64,000 nt of DNA, from positions 22,075 through 86,074 of the forward strand of contig DATMAT010000012.1 in the NCBI GenBank assembly GCA_035559815.1, written 5' to 3'. Under the pieces are notes generated by a model. That model did no database searches and had not been told where the DNA came from. It saw only the letters and a program-made list of their open reading frames with translations. Origin of the DNA: Thermodesulfobacteriota bacterium. Its GTDB lineage: Bacteria; Desulfobacterota_D; UBA1144; Nemesobacterales; CSP1-2. Numbering within the stretch: the stretch's first letter is position 1; every line of letters begins with the position of its first letter. A program made the position numbers and the translations under genes. Positions 17,936 to 27,990 of this stretch are shown here, in pieces.

Positions 17936-19288
17936 CTATTCAAGAAAGCTTTTTAGCATTCCTCCGATATCCGAATCTTCGAGCTTTTCCAGTGCTCTTT
18001 TCTCTATCTGCCGTATGCGCTCACGGGTGAGGTTAAAATACCGGCCTATCTCATCTAAGGTATAAGTGGTCTCGTAACCAATTCCAAACCGCATTTTCAG
18101 TATCTGCTCTTCCCTGGTTGTAAGGTTGGACAGAGCATCCTTTATCTTACCGGTGAGCATGGCCTTTGCCACAGCCGAATCGGGAGTGAGGGCAGTCTCG
18201 TCTGGAATGAATTCAAGGAGGGTGGTTTTTTCCCCGTCAACTATGGGTGAATCTAGATGAAATACATCTTTGGTAGCGTCCAGAACCCTCTTCACTCCCT
18301 CGATTGAAATGCCGGATTTTTGGGATATTTCCTCGGGAAGCGGTTTTCTCCCCTTTTCTTTATGAAGCATGGAACTGATCCTGTGCACCTTACTTGCCTG
18401 CTCCAGCACATAAACTGGAACCCTTATCGTCCTAGTCTGGTCGAGTAATGACCGGGATATAGCCTGGTGAATCCACCAGGAGGCATAGGTCGAGAATTTG
18501 TATCCCTTCGTGTGGTCGAATCTTTCCACCGCCCTCATCAGACCTACGTTACCCTCTTGAATTAAATCGGGAAGCGGCAGCCCCCGACCCATATATCTCT
18601 TGGCTATGCTTACTACCAGCCTGAGGTTGGCCTTGACAAACCGGTCCTTAAACCGCCTGGCCGTTTTAAGACACGCTTTTGTCAGTATGCCACGCTTTTT
18701 AACGTGATTAGGAGTCACTCCGTCTTTGAAGCCTGTCCTCCTCGACGCCCTTTTTCTGAGCCTTCTCAGGGTTCTCTCTATGCTTCTTATGGAAATACCA
18801 TCTATCTCGGCAATAGTGTCATCCAGAAAATCACCCAGCTTTTTGTCGAATATCCGCTCCAGGACCCTTTTCACGTCCCTAGCTTTAGCCTCGCATTTTT
18901 TGATCTTAGCCGATACCTCCACTTCCTCCCTGGCGGTCAAAAGGGGTTCATTCCCCATTTCCTTGAAATAGACCTGAAGAAGCCTAAATTCCTCGTCCGG
19001 AGTCCACTGTTTTCCCTTCTCTTCCGCTTCGCCCCTTGGCGATTCTACCTGGAGGTCAAACTCTGACTCCGCTAATTCGGTTATAATTTTGTCCTCGATA
19101 TCAATGGTGATAAAAAGCTCTTCCGACCCGTTAATCTCGTCGAGTTGATTATCCGAAAACTTTTTATAGTTATTGCCCTTAGCCCGTTTATTCTTTTGCT
19201 TTGGGGCCGGCTTAGAACTAGGCTTAACTCCAGACATTCGCTTTGAAATAGGAAGAAGTGCACCTGTTTCCAATCTTCCCTGTCTCAC
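17936..19288 (-). CDS. rpoD: RNA polymerase sigma factor, RpoD/sigma-70 family
   Basis: Primary-type sigma factor of about 450 residues. Region 1.2 lies around residues 95-140 (DEEFRLLQVYFKEMG). Regions 2.1-2.4 have LIQEGNVGLMRAVERFD and YKFSTYASWWIHQAISR, the core-binding and -10-recognition helices. Region 3 has RVPVYVLEQASKVHRI, and region 4.2 has TLDEIGRYFNLTRERIRQIE, the -35-reading helix. I set the start at GTG 19288 because AAGGAGG lies 7 bases before it. A TTG at 19294 is in frame but overlaps that site. It lacks the long N-terminal region 1.1 of many RpoD proteins, so a group 2 (RpoS-like) sigma is possible. Confidence 0.88.
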   Translation of the reverse strand: MRQGRLETGALLPISKRMSGVKPSSKPAPKQKNKRAKGNNYKKFSDNQLDEINGSEELFITIDIEDKIITELAESEFDLQVESPRGEAEEKGKQWTPDEEFRLLQVYFKEMGNEPLLTAREEVEVSAKIKKCEAKARDVKRVLERIFDKKLGDFLDDTIAEIDGISIRSIERTLRRLRKRASRRTGFKDGVTPNHVKKRGILTKACLKTARRFKDRFVKANLRLVVSIAKRYMGRGLPLPDLIQEGNVGLMRAVERFDHTKGYKFSTYASWWIHQAISRSLLDQTRTIRVPVYVLEQASKVHRISSMLHKEKGRKPLPEEISQKSGISIEGVKRVLDATKDVFHLDSPIVDGEKTTLLEFIPDETALTPDSAVAKAMLTGKIKDALSNLTTREEQILKMRFGIGYETTYTLDEIGRYFNLTRERIRQIEKRALEKLEDSDIGGMLKSFLE

Positions 19289-19311
19289 TCCCAATCCTCC
19301 TTGAAAGCTTT

Positions 19312-20604
19312 TTAGGTTCTTATCTGCCCATCGCCATAAATAATAAATTTTGTGGTGGTCAACTCCTCAACGCCCATCGGGCCAAACGCATGTAATTTCG
19401 ACGTACTGATTCCTATTTCCGCACCTAAACCGAGCTCATATCCATCGCTGAATCTGGTAGACGCATTCACCAGAATCGTCGATGAATTCACACTATTCAG
19501 GAAATACTGGGCATTTTTATAATCCCGGGTAATTATCGCTTCAGTATGCATGGACCCATATTTTTCCACGTGGTCTATGGCTTCGTCTATTCCCTTAACC
19601 ACTCTTACACTAAGTATAAGGTCAAGGTATTCCGCATACCAGTCCTCTTCACTTGCCTCTTTGACCCGAGGGACAATCTCCTTGGTGCGTGGGCAACCCC
19701 TGATCTCAACACCATTTTCCTCAAATTTTTTTACCATCCGTGGCAGGAATTTTTCTGAAACCCCTTCGTGTACCAGGAGCGTCTCCATCGAATTGCATAC
19801 ACCAGGCCGCTGCACCTTGGCATTTAAGCAAATATTTTCAGCCATCTCCAAGTCGGCAAATTCGTCCACAAATATGTGACAAACCCCCTTATAGTGCTTT
19901 AATACCGGGATTTTTGAGTTTTCCGATACAAACCTTATCAGACTCTCACCGCCTCGGGGAATAACCAGGTCTATATAATCTTCGAGCTTTAATAGCTCCA
20001 GGACCAAAGCCCTGTCCGTGACCGGAACAATTTGAACGGCCTCCCGGGGCAGGCTGTTCTTTTCCAGAGCATCTCCTAATACGGACCCTATAGCCATATT
20101 AGACCTTATGGATTCGGACCCGCCCCTCAAAATTACCGAATTTCCAGCCTTCAGGCATAAACCGGCGGCGTCAGCGGTCACGTTCGGTCTTGCTTCATAT
20201 ACTATAGCAACCACCCCTAGCGGGATCCTCATCCTTCCCACCAAAAGGCCGTTGGGTCTCCTCCACATCCGTATCACTTCGCCGACCGGGTCCGGAAGCG
20301 AGGCTATTTGTTTTAACCCCTCGGCCATCGACTTGATTCGGGATGGGGTAAGGGTGAGGCGGTCGATAAATGACGGGGATAGACCCCTTTTTTGAGCATC
20401 CTCTATGTCTTTATTATTTTCCTCGGCTATGAAACCGGAGTGAGAAATAAGCTCCTCAGCCATAGATATTAGAGCGCTGTTTTTGGATTGGGAAGGAATC
20501 TTAGCTAATACTCGAGAAGCCTCTTTGGCCCTTTCTGCTATTTTTGTTGCCAGTTGAATAAATTCGGAGTTAGTAGGTAATATAGTAGCTTTCGATCTCG
20601 ACAT
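19312..20604 (-). CDS. proA: Glutamate-5-semialdehyde dehydrogenase (gamma-glutamyl phosphate reductase)
   Basis: Second step of proline synthesis: NADPH-dependent reduction of gamma-glutamyl phosphate. Over 430 residues the family blocks are present: [47 protein letters not shown] and the catalytic-cysteine region [17 protein letters not shown], followed near the end by [21 protein letters not shown]. The length is normal. It opens an operon with rpoD and recN. A consensus -35 (TTGACA) lies about 70 bases upstream. No proB is adjacent. Confidence 0.95.
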   Translation of the reverse strand: MSRSKATILPTNSEFIQLATKIAERAKEASRVLAKIPSQSKNSALISMAEELISHSGFIAEENNKDIEDAQKRGLSPSFIDRLTLTPSRIKSMAEGLKQIASLPDPVGEVIRMWRRPNGLLVGRMRIPLGVVAIVYEARPNVTADAAGLCLKAGNSVILRGGSESIRSNMAIGSVLGDALEKNSLPREAVQIVPVTDRALVLELLKLEDYIDLVIPRGGESLIRFVSENSKIPVLKHYKGVCHIFVDEFADLEMAENICLNAKVQRPGVCNSMETLLVHEGVSEKFLPRMVKKFEENGVEIRGCPRTKEIVPRVKEASEEDWYAEYLDLILSVRVVKGIDEAIDHVEKYGSMHTEAIITRDYKNAQYFLNSVNSSTILVNASTRFSDGYELGLGAEIGISTSKLHAFGPMGVEELTTTKFIIYGDGQIRT

Positions 20605-20651
20605 TTAGTCCGGAATTAATTCCTTGCCTTATCATGGGCTTTTTTTAAGAT

Positions 20652-20679
20652 GATAATATATCTGTAAACGCATTGTCAA
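20652..20679 (-). promoter_or_regulatory. Candidate promoter of proA-rpoD-recN
   Basis: Minus strand TTGACA (20674-20679) is followed by an AT-rich TATATTATCA segment (20652-20661) that can supply a -10. The best hexamer TATTAT sits at 15 bases and TTATCA at 17, so the exact -10 is uncertain. Confidence 0.45.
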
Positions 20680-20751
20680 GCTAAATTTTCATACACCACC
20701 GATAGCGACATAGAGAGATATCAGTTTTTTATCGGGTAACTCAACAACGCA

Positions 20752-20797
20752 ATAAAAAACCCCCAATAACGTAAAAAGTATTACATCAATGGGGGTT
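20752..20797 (-). terminator. Rho-independent terminator ending the polysaccharide locus
   Basis: Minus-strand RNA forms an 8-bp stem AACCCCCA / TGGGGGTT closed by 24 bases and followed by TTTTTTATT. It lies about 50 bases after the fcl stop and insulates proA, which is downstream in the same direction. Confidence 0.75.
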
Positions 20798-20847
20798 ATA
20801 ATCGGATTAGATTTACCAGAATAATTAGTTAGCAAGCACTCATACTG

Positions 20848-21795
<948 letters not shown>

Positions 21796-21815
21796 TTAAC
21801 CCTTTTTCATAGTTC

Positions 21816-22214
21816 CTAGCTCATAGAATTTCCGATAGAATTAATTAAACTCGAAATCTTTCTCCCAACCTCACTACCGGAGCCTTTTAATTCATCGAGT
21901 TGGGCTCCATCAATCCAGTTTTTCTTATGAAGTATCATTAATAAAGTAATAGTTTCGTATAAAGAACCACGAGCGATGTAAAGAAACTGAATAAATTCCC
22001 GCTTTGAATATCTGCCCTTACCCTCAGCTATATTCATTGCTATAGAGGTTGCCGATGATTCCAATTGCTCAACCAGCCTATAGTGTTTTCTGTTGGTATT
22101 ATTGAGTTTATCTCCAATATCTATAACCTTATCGGCAAAATTAATCGCCTTCTGCCACACTTCCAGATCTTCAAACCCGAATTTAACATTGTTAGCTCTA
22201 AACTTTTTGCCCAT
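21816..22214 (-). CDS. Four-helix bundle protein (23S rRNA intervening-sequence/Avd-like family)
   Basis: A 132-residue protein with FEDLEVWQKAINFADKVIDI near the start, NIAEGKGRYSKREFIQFLYIARGSLYETITLL in the middle and a C-terminal helix. This is the signature of the S23/IVP family (TIGR02436), related to the diversity-generating-retroelement accessory protein Avd. Members are found inside 23S rRNA insertions or as free-standing genes, and a function is not established. Here it sits between fcl and gmd with spacer on both sides. No reverse transcriptase or template repeat is visible nearby. Confidence 0.85.
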   Translation of the reverse strand: MGKKFRANNVKFGFEDLEVWQKAINFADKVIDIGDKLNNTNRKHYRLVEQLESSATSIAMNIAEGKGRYSKREFIQFLYIARGSLYETITLLMILHKKNWIDGAQLDELKGSGSEVGRKISSLINSIGNSMS

Positions 22215-22286
22215 CTTTGTACCCGTTCGATAATTCCTACTTCATAACTAATACTATCAACTATGAACCATCAACAATGAGCAGAA

Positions 22287-23330
22287 TTAATCCACTTTCC
22301 ACCACCTGTTTGGAAATTTCTCCCTTAGCACCCGGTCACCTTCCCCCACCGGCTCAAGGCCCATCCTTCTCATGTCCGCATCAACCATAATTCTTACTAA
22401 ATCGCGAAAACTAACCTTTGGCTCCCAACCTAGCGCTTCCCTGGCTTTGGATGAATCGGCCCTCAATGCCTCGACCTCGGTAGGACGAAAATACTTGGGG
22501 TCGATCTTTACATGCTCCCTCCAGTCGAGCCCCACGTAGGAAAAAGCCTCCTCCAGGAACTCCTTGATAGAATGGCTCTCGCCCACACCGATGACAAAGT
22601 CATCGGGCTCGGGCCTCTGGAGCATTTTCCACGTCATTTCCACATATTCCGGGGCAAATCCCCAATCCCTCATCGGGTCGAGGTTACCCAGAAAAATGTA
22701 TTTGTATTTACCGGAGAGTATCATTGCAACCCCCCTGCTAATCTTCCTGGTGACAAAGGTTTCGCTTCTTCTGGGGGATTCGTGGTTAAAGAGGATCCCG
22801 CTGACCGCAAACAGGTTATATCCATCCCGGTAGTTAATGGCCGTCCAGTGGGCCATCAACTTAGCACAGGCATAAGGGCTTCGCGGTTGAAAGGGCGTTT
22901 CTTCACTCTGAGGCGGTGGGGACATCCCAAACATCTCGCTGCTGGAGGCTTGATAAAATCGGCAATTGTTGCCGCTCTTGCGTATAGCCTCCAAAATCCT
23001 TATCGTCCCCAGCCCGGTTATGTCTCCGCTGTATTCCGGCATGTCAAAGCTCACCCGCACATGGCTCTGTGCGGCCAGATGGTAGATCTCCGCAGGCCGA
23101 ATATTATAGATCAGGTTGGTGAGCTGGCCGGAATCGGAAATATCACCGTAATGGAGAAACAGCCTCGCCTGTGGCTCATGCGGGTCGACATAAAGGTGTT
23201 CCAACCTTTCGGTGTTGAAGGTGCTGGATCTCCTGATCAAGCCATGAACCTCGTAGTCTAACGAGAGCAGCAGCTCCGCCAGATAAGAGCCGTCTTGGCC
23301 GGTTATACCGGTGATAAGCGCCTTCTTCAT
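22287..23330 (-). CDS. gmd: GDP-mannose 4,6-dehydratase
   Basis: Converts GDP-D-mannose to GDP-4-keto-6-deoxy-D-mannose, the precursor of GDP-fucose and related sugars. The 347-residue SDR protein begins with [19 protein letters not shown] and has [28 protein letters not shown], the catalytic ASSSEMFG with the following [12 protein letters not shown], and [16 protein letters not shown], all diagnostic of Gmd. It lies downstream of the carbamoyltransferase and upstream of fcl, with which it forms the GDP-fucose pathway. Confidence 0.95.
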   Translation of the reverse strand: MKKALITGITGQDGSYLAELLLSLDYEVHGLIRRSSTFNTERLEHLYVDPHEPQARLFLHYGDISDSGQLTNLIYNIRPAEIYHLAAQSHVRVSFDMPEYSGDITGLGTIRILEAIRKSGNNCRFYQASSSEMFGMSPPPQSEETPFQPRSPYACAKLMAHWTAINYRDGYNLFAVSGILFNHESPRRSETFVTRKISRGVAMILSGKYKYIFLGNLDPMRDWGFAPEYVEMTWKMLQRPEPDDFVIGVGESHSIKEFLEEAFSYVGLDWREHVKIDPKYFRPTEVEALRADSSKAREALGWEPKVSFRDLVRIMVDADMRRMGLEPVGEGDRVLREKFPNRWWKVD

Positions 23331-23409
23331 CCCATATTCTCCATAATCCGGTTGATTTTAATAGTTGCTGATTCACTTAATCTTACAGTTTGTATAAAGA
23401 ACGTATTGC

Positions 23410-25134
23410 TCACACTTTACAATAGTAATTGCCCATGACCAGGACATCCATTTTAGTCCTCGAAAAACAGTTTGCCGCATCGGCAGGCGTATTCACTATA
23501 GGCTCGTTTTCGTTGAATGAAGTGTTAAGCAGCATTGGAACCCCGGTTAAATTGAAGAACTCACGAATTAGACTATAGTATCTTAAATTTGTACTTCTGG
23601 AAACCGTTTGTAATCTTCCAGTACCATCCACATGCACTACAGCCGGTATAAATCTTCTTTTTTCAGCCTTTACCACGTATATTTTTTCCATGAAAGGAAC
23701 GGGCGAGGCCCCTTCAAACCATTCCGACACAAAATCCTCGAGCACGGAAGGGGCAAAGGGTCTAAAGCCCTCTCTTCTTTTTATCCTCTCATTCAATATA
23801 GTCCTCATACCCTCTTTTCTCGGGTCGACGAGGATGCTTCTGTTTCCCAAAGCCCTCGGCCCCCATTCCGTCCTCCCCTGAAACCATCCAACTACCCTGC
23901 CGTCGGCTATATCCTTGGCCGTTTTCTCATAAAGCTCCTGGTCGTTTAATTTAATGTACTTAAGACCATACTCGTTCAAGGCTATCTCTATCTGCTCATC
24001 GGAAAACGTAGGTCCCCAGTAAGCGCTATCCATCACAAATCCTCTATCGTTGCCCAAGAATACACTCCACAGCCAAACGGCAGCGCCGATTGCCGTACCG
24101 GCATCGTAAGAGGCAGGTGGGATATACAACTCTTTAAACGGAGTCATATCCCCTATCTTCCCGTTCGCCAACGAGTTCTGGATGCAGCCGCCGGCTAGGG
24201 CAATTTTATCCGTCCCCGCCTTCCGATGGACGTGGTTCAACATGTGGAAAAAAGCCTCCTCGTACATGGCCTGCATCGAGGAAGCGATATCCTTATGGCG
24301 TGCGGATATACTTTCACCGCTCTGTCTAGGGCTTCCTAAAAGCTCGATCAACTTGTCCGAAAAAAGCCTCCCCAGAGTAGGCTCCCCGTTTTCCCAGACC
24401 ATATCCACCCCTTCCTTGTGATGGACAAAAAAGGAGGTATCCAACTCAAAAAGGCCATTGTCTTTGAGCTTCACTACTTTTCTCATCTCGTTTAAATAAG
24501 CCGGCCTACCGAACGAGGAGAGCCCCATCACCTTGTATTCGTCCCCGTATTTCCAAAACCCCAGAAACTGGGTCAAGGCCGTATAAAAAATCCCTAATGA
24601 ATGAGGGTATTCCACCCAGTCCAGAATTTCGATTTTATTTCCACTGCCTATCCCCCTCATGGCGCTCAGAAAATCGCCGAACCCATCTACCGAGACACAG
24701 GCGGCACGGTCGAAAGGAGATACCAGATAGGCGCTTCCCAAATGGGCCCTATGATGCTCAACATTCTGAACCCTTGCTCTTATACTCGAAGCTTTAACCC
24801 CAAAGGCACGAGCTAGGCCCTCTTTGACGTCGCTAATCCTAGACACGCTCTGCAACCTGTCCTTGAGAAAACCGATTCTGGGCGTTTTCGTCAGCACCCG
24901 AAGAATCTTTTTGTGAATGTGTGCAGACGGGTTTCTGGAAATGGCGATATAATCGACTTCCCCGATGTCGATGCCGCCATACTGGAGACACCATTTAACG
25001 GCCTCGACGGGAAGCCCCGCCCAGTGTTTTATCCTTCGAATTCTCTCCTCCTCGATAGCACAGACCAGCTCTCCGTCTGACAACAGACAGGCCGATGAAT
25101 CGCCATGATAGGCGTTTACACCCAGTATGTACAA
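23410..25134 (-). CDS. Carbamoyltransferase, NodU/CmcH family
   Basis: Transfers a carbamoyl group from carbamoyl phosphate to a hydroxyl, here probably on a sugar. The 574-residue protein has an N-terminal Kae1-like domain (ILGVNAYHGDSSACLL, EEERIRRIKHWAG, VEHHRAHLGSAYL with metal-ligand histidines, ALAGGCIQNSLANG). Its C-terminal domain contains GWFQGRTEWGPRALGNRSIL and RREGFRPFAPSVL, typical of NodU/CmcH. The length is normal. It lies in the polysaccharide locus just ahead of gmd, so O-carbamoylation of the glycan is the likely role. Confidence 0.92.
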   Translation of the reverse strand: MYILGVNAYHGDSSACLLSDGELVCAIEEERIRRIKHWAGLPVEAVKWCLQYGGIDIGEVDYIAISRNPSAHIHKKILRVLTKTPRIGFLKDRLQSVSRISDVKEGLARAFGVKASSIRARVQNVEHHRAHLGSAYLVSPFDRAACVSVDGFGDFLSAMRGIGSGNKIEILDWVEYPHSLGIFYTALTQFLGFWKYGDEYKVMGLSSFGRPAYLNEMRKVVKLKDNGLFELDTSFFVHHKEGVDMVWENGEPTLGRLFSDKLIELLGSPRQSGESISARHKDIASSMQAMYEEAFFHMLNHVHRKAGTDKIALAGGCIQNSLANGKIGDMTPFKELYIPPASYDAGTAIGAAVWLWSVFLGNDRGFVMDSAYWGPTFSDEQIEIALNEYGLKYIKLNDQELYEKTAKDIADGRVVGWFQGRTEWGPRALGNRSILVDPRKEGMRTILNERIKRREGFRPFAPSVLEDFVSEWFEGASPVPFMEKIYVVKAEKRRFIPAVVHVDGTGRLQTVSRSTNLRYYSLIREFFNLTGVPMLLNTSFNENEPIVNTPADAANCFSRTKMDVLVMGNYYCKV

Positions 25135-25256
25135 GGAACCCCTCCTTACGACAAATCGAAATTATCGATACGATAGCTGGGGAAATAAAGCCGGATGGTT
25201 TGTGATAGCTACAATAAAATGGATAAAAGCCAAATTTAAATAGGCTTACTCTAATA

Positions 25257-26093
25257 TCAAAGCTTATTCCCTCTCGATTCCCACTTAGCCCTGAGTGTAA
25301 TCCAGAGGGAGAGCAGGATAAACCTGAGGTCCATCTCCAGGCATTGACGTCTTAAATATATGAAGTCATACCTGAACTTCTGTCTTCTAGAGATATCCCT
25401 TGGGGCATAGATCTGGGCTACCCCGGTAAGACCCGGTCTTATGGAGTGGCGCTTACTGCAACCTGGTATCATTTCAAGCGGAATAGGTCTATTGCCGTTT
25501 GAGGGAGACGCCTTTACTTCTATCTCCGCAGGAAGAAGGGCACGTGGACCCACGATGCTCATGTCACCCTTGAGAACATTCCATAGCTGGGGGATCTCGT
25601 CCATGGCCGTGGCTCTCAGCACCCGGCCGACCCGGGTTATTCTTTTGTCGTTTTGCCCCGCTTGAAGTGGGCCGAAACGTACATCAGAGTCTGCCACCAT
25701 AGTGCGAAACTTGTAGGTTCTAAAAAATCTGCCACCTAGGCCAACACGCTCCGAGCAGTAGAATATGGGCCAGCCATCCTCAAGCCAGATAGCCAGGGCG
25801 ATGATTATGGAGATAGGAAAACTAAAAATAAGTCCAAGTAAGGATACGGCAATATCCAGGTATCTCTTTAAAGAATACTCCCTGACCCGAACCGTCGTGA
25901 ATAACCCATGCGTATAGGAGTTATCATAACTTCCGTTAAGCTTGGCTGGATAGGTATCAGTAACACTGTAGACAGCCTTATGATTAAACCCGGAAACATC
26001 AGCCAGCTCATTAGAGTGGCTGCCAGAATAAGCGGTGTCCCAGACTGCCCCTATATCTCCATCGGTTATTCGTAGCTGGTCTTCTTTATACAC
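25257..26093 (-). CDS. Undecaprenyl-phosphate sugar phosphotransferase (initiating enzyme)
   Basis: Membrane-bound bacterial sugar transferase that starts polysaccharide assembly by moving a sugar-1-phosphate to the lipid carrier. About 80 N-terminal residues are not recognised. They are followed by KRYLDIAVSLLGLIFSFP (one hydrophobic segment, about 80-105) and the catalytic core FYCSERVGLGGRFFRTYKFRTM, TRVGRVLRATAMDEIPQLWNVL, MSIVGPRALLP and RPGLTGVAQI. At 278 residues it is a short, single-segment type without the multi-span N-terminal domain of WbaP. The start is a GTG with GGAGATGGAG just before it. The upstream region carries AGTACT palindromes. Confidence 0.9.
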   Translation of the reverse strand: MYKEDQLRITDGDIGAVWDTAYSGSHSNELADVSGFNHKAVYSVTDTYPAKLNGSYDNSYTHGLFTTVRVREYSLKRYLDIAVSLLGLIFSFPISIIIALAIWLEDGWPIFYCSERVGLGGRFFRTYKFRTMVADSDVRFGPLQAGQNDKRITRVGRVLRATAMDEIPQLWNVLKGDMSIVGPRALLPAEIEVKASPSNGNRPIPLEMIPGCSKRHSIRPGLTGVAQIYAPRDISRRQKFRYDFIYLRRQCLEMDLRFILLSLWITLRAKWESRGNKL

Positions 26094-26220
26094 CCTCCAT
26101 CTCCTTCAAGAGTTGGGGACCAATTAGGCCCTGTCGTGTGGCTACTCAAGAGATCACGCTCGACGAATTACCCTCGCGCTATCGCCTTAAGTCTTTTATC
26201 AAAACCTGAAGGTTAAAACA

Positions 26221-26253
26221 ATAGTACTATGGGAGTAATTTAGTACTAGTACT
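26221..26253. promoter_or_regulatory. Paired AGTACT palindromes upstream of the initiating transferase
   Basis: ATAGTACTAT (26221-26230, perfect 10-bp palindrome) and AGTACTAGTACT (26242-26253, perfect 12-bp palindrome) have centres 22 bases apart, about two helical turns. They lie 130-160 bases before the GTG at 26093. The same core occurs four times near 53.8 kb, suggesting a shared regulator. Confidence 0.6.
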
Positions 26254-26302
26254 GGTCCACAGCTAAAAAGGGATTATATGAAGAAGACCGGGGTTTACCC
26301 CC

Positions 26303-27058
26303 TTATCTTGTGAAGAACTGGGGAATCTTGGAGAGGTTCTTAGACAATAGCGTTAGAATAGCTAGGTTTAGACCATTAATTCTGAGGGCCCTATAGTCCT
26401 CGACTGTTTTTCTCACCAAGCCCTTTATGCTACCGTTACTTATTCCACCCGTCCTCATCTTGATTAAAACCTCCGGTATATAGCAGGTAGTTATCTTTTG
26501 CCTGGCCAACAACCTCAACACCATCTCATAATCGGCGGCGATTTTGAGGTTCGTATTAAAGCGACCGTATTTTTCATAAACTTCCCTTTTTACAAAAAAG
26601 GTGGGATGTGGAGGCATCCAACCCCACCTGAGCATACCTTCCTTATATTCTCCGGCCCTCCAGTATCTTATGAGCCTGCTGCCGTCTTTATTCACATAAA
26701 CCAGGTCGCCATAAGCGCTTTGAACATCGTACCGGGCAAAGGCCTCCGCCATTTTTTCTATAACCCTGTCGCTGGCGTAGAAATCATCGGAGTGTAAGAT
26801 CCCGACGACATCTCCCGTCGCCATTCCTATACCTTTATTGATGGCATCATAAATTCCCTGGTCGGGTTCGCTTATCCATTTTGAAATTCCGTGCTCATAT
26901 TTTTTTATAACGTCCAGAGTCCCATCCGAAGATTTGCCGTCAATCACTATGTATTCTAGATTTTTATAAGTCTGCCCCAGCACACTTTTTATACACTGTT
27001 CTATGTTGATTACATTATTAAAAACAACAGTTAATATGGAAATCTTCATGTTCGCCAT
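26303..27058 (-). CDS. Glycosyltransferase, family 2
   Basis: GT-A fold sugar transferase of 251 residues. It opens with KISILTVVFNNVINIEQCI and GQTYKNLEYIVIDGKSSDGT, then SEPDQGIYDAINKGIGMATG and LHSDDFYA. The last gives the metal-binding DXD-like acidic cluster. The WcaA-type wording suggests a colanic-acid-like or O-antigen sugar transfer. Donor and acceptor cannot be told. It is soluble with a hydrophobic C-terminal stretch. It lies between the initiating transferase and an FkbM methyltransferase, each across a spacer of 160-210 bases. Confidence 0.88.
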   Translation of the reverse strand: MANMKISILTVVFNNVINIEQCIKSVLGQTYKNLEYIVIDGKSSDGTLDVIKKYEHGISKWISEPDQGIYDAINKGIGMATGDVVGILHSDDFYASDRVIEKMAEAFARYDVQSAYGDLVYVNKDGSRLIRYWRAGEYKEGMLRWGWMPPHPTFFVKREVYEKYGRFNTNLKIAADYEMVLRLLARQKITTCYIPEVLIKMRTGGISNGSIKGLVRKTVEDYRALRINGLNLAILTLLSKNLSKIPQFFTR

Positions 27059-27222
27059 GTTAAAGTGGGGATATTGTATTGCGAAGTAGTTTGTACCCGG
27101 CCGTTCAGATTATCAGTGCGGGCAAAAGTGGTTAATGCAAACAAAACCCATATTTCCCCCGAGGACATATCCTAAAACCGCGGTTGTTGATTCATTATCG
27201 GGATATACTAAGCCCCCCGGTT

Positions 27223-27963
27223 TCAGCCAAAGCGAGCAAATAATTCAAAGCGATTCTGGCCGAGAAATTCAATCTTATAGCCAATGGCTCTAAGAAAATG
27301 GAGAAGTGGAACTTCGTTTTTCTGGTCGTCGATGGCTATAAAAAGCCTAGGCTTATATTGCCTTAAAGTCCTCTCCGCGCCGAGTATCACATCCAGCTCA
27401 GCCCCCTCCACGTCTATTTTAATTATGTCAGGAGGCTTTATAACCCCGGCAGCAAGGAGATTATCCATACTATCCACTGGCACGATAAGTTTTGTCGGTT
27501 CTTGGCTTAAACATCCTACTTCCGAGCCACAACTATCGCTGAAAAACATATACTCTCTTTTCCTTCCCAATGCTATCGGAGAAATAGCCACATTAGTAAC
27601 GCCATTCATATCCATGTGTTTTCGCAAGTACACAAGATTCCTGGGATTCGGCTCGAATGCATATACAAATCCGTCGCTGCCACACAATCTTGCGAATAGT
27701 AGTGTAAAAAACCCGACATGGGCCCCTACATCGTATGCTATCATACCATTCCGGGAATGACTCGAAATGGCCTTTTGCTTGAAGAATTCATAGTCTCCGA
27801 ACCAGTATCCATGAACACCACTGCCCACTATCCAGTAATAGTTCCTATTGTATCCCTGTAGGATTTTTATCCGGGAAGATTTAGGAATAACATTAAGTGG
27901 AAATCTCAATACCCTCCCGATAAAGCTTTTATTGTCTATTTTAGAAACATTAAAGACCTTCAT
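27223..27963 (-). CDS. FkbM-family methyltransferase
   Basis: SAM-dependent O-methyltransferase of 246 residues. MIAYDVGAHVGFFTLLFARL is the SAM-binding motif I, VYAFEPNPRNLVYLRKHMDMNG holds the acidic ribose ligand, and IIKIDVEGAELDVILGAERTL is the FkbM hallmark. Family members methylate sugar or polyketide hydroxyls. It lies in the polysaccharide locus just after the beta-helix protein gene, 27 bases downstream of it. Confidence 0.88.
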   Translation of the reverse strand: MKVFNVSKIDNKSFIGRVLRFPLNVIPKSSRIKILQGYNRNYYWIVGSGVHGYWFGDYEFFKQKAISSHSRNGMIAYDVGAHVGFFTLLFARLCGSDGFVYAFEPNPRNLVYLRKHMDMNGVTNVAISPIALGRKREYMFFSDSCGSEVGCLSQEPTKLIVPVDSMDNLLAAGVIKPPDIIKIDVEGAELDVILGAERTLRQYKPRLFIAIDDQKNEVPLLHFLRAIGYKIEFLGQNRFELFARFG

Positions 27964-27990
27964 ATGGCACCCTGGAGCCGTTGCCCATAT

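Noticed and set aside
22512..23261. 249-codon plus-strand frame antisense to gmd
   Set aside because: gmd is unmistakable on the other strand; the frame has no recognisable domain.
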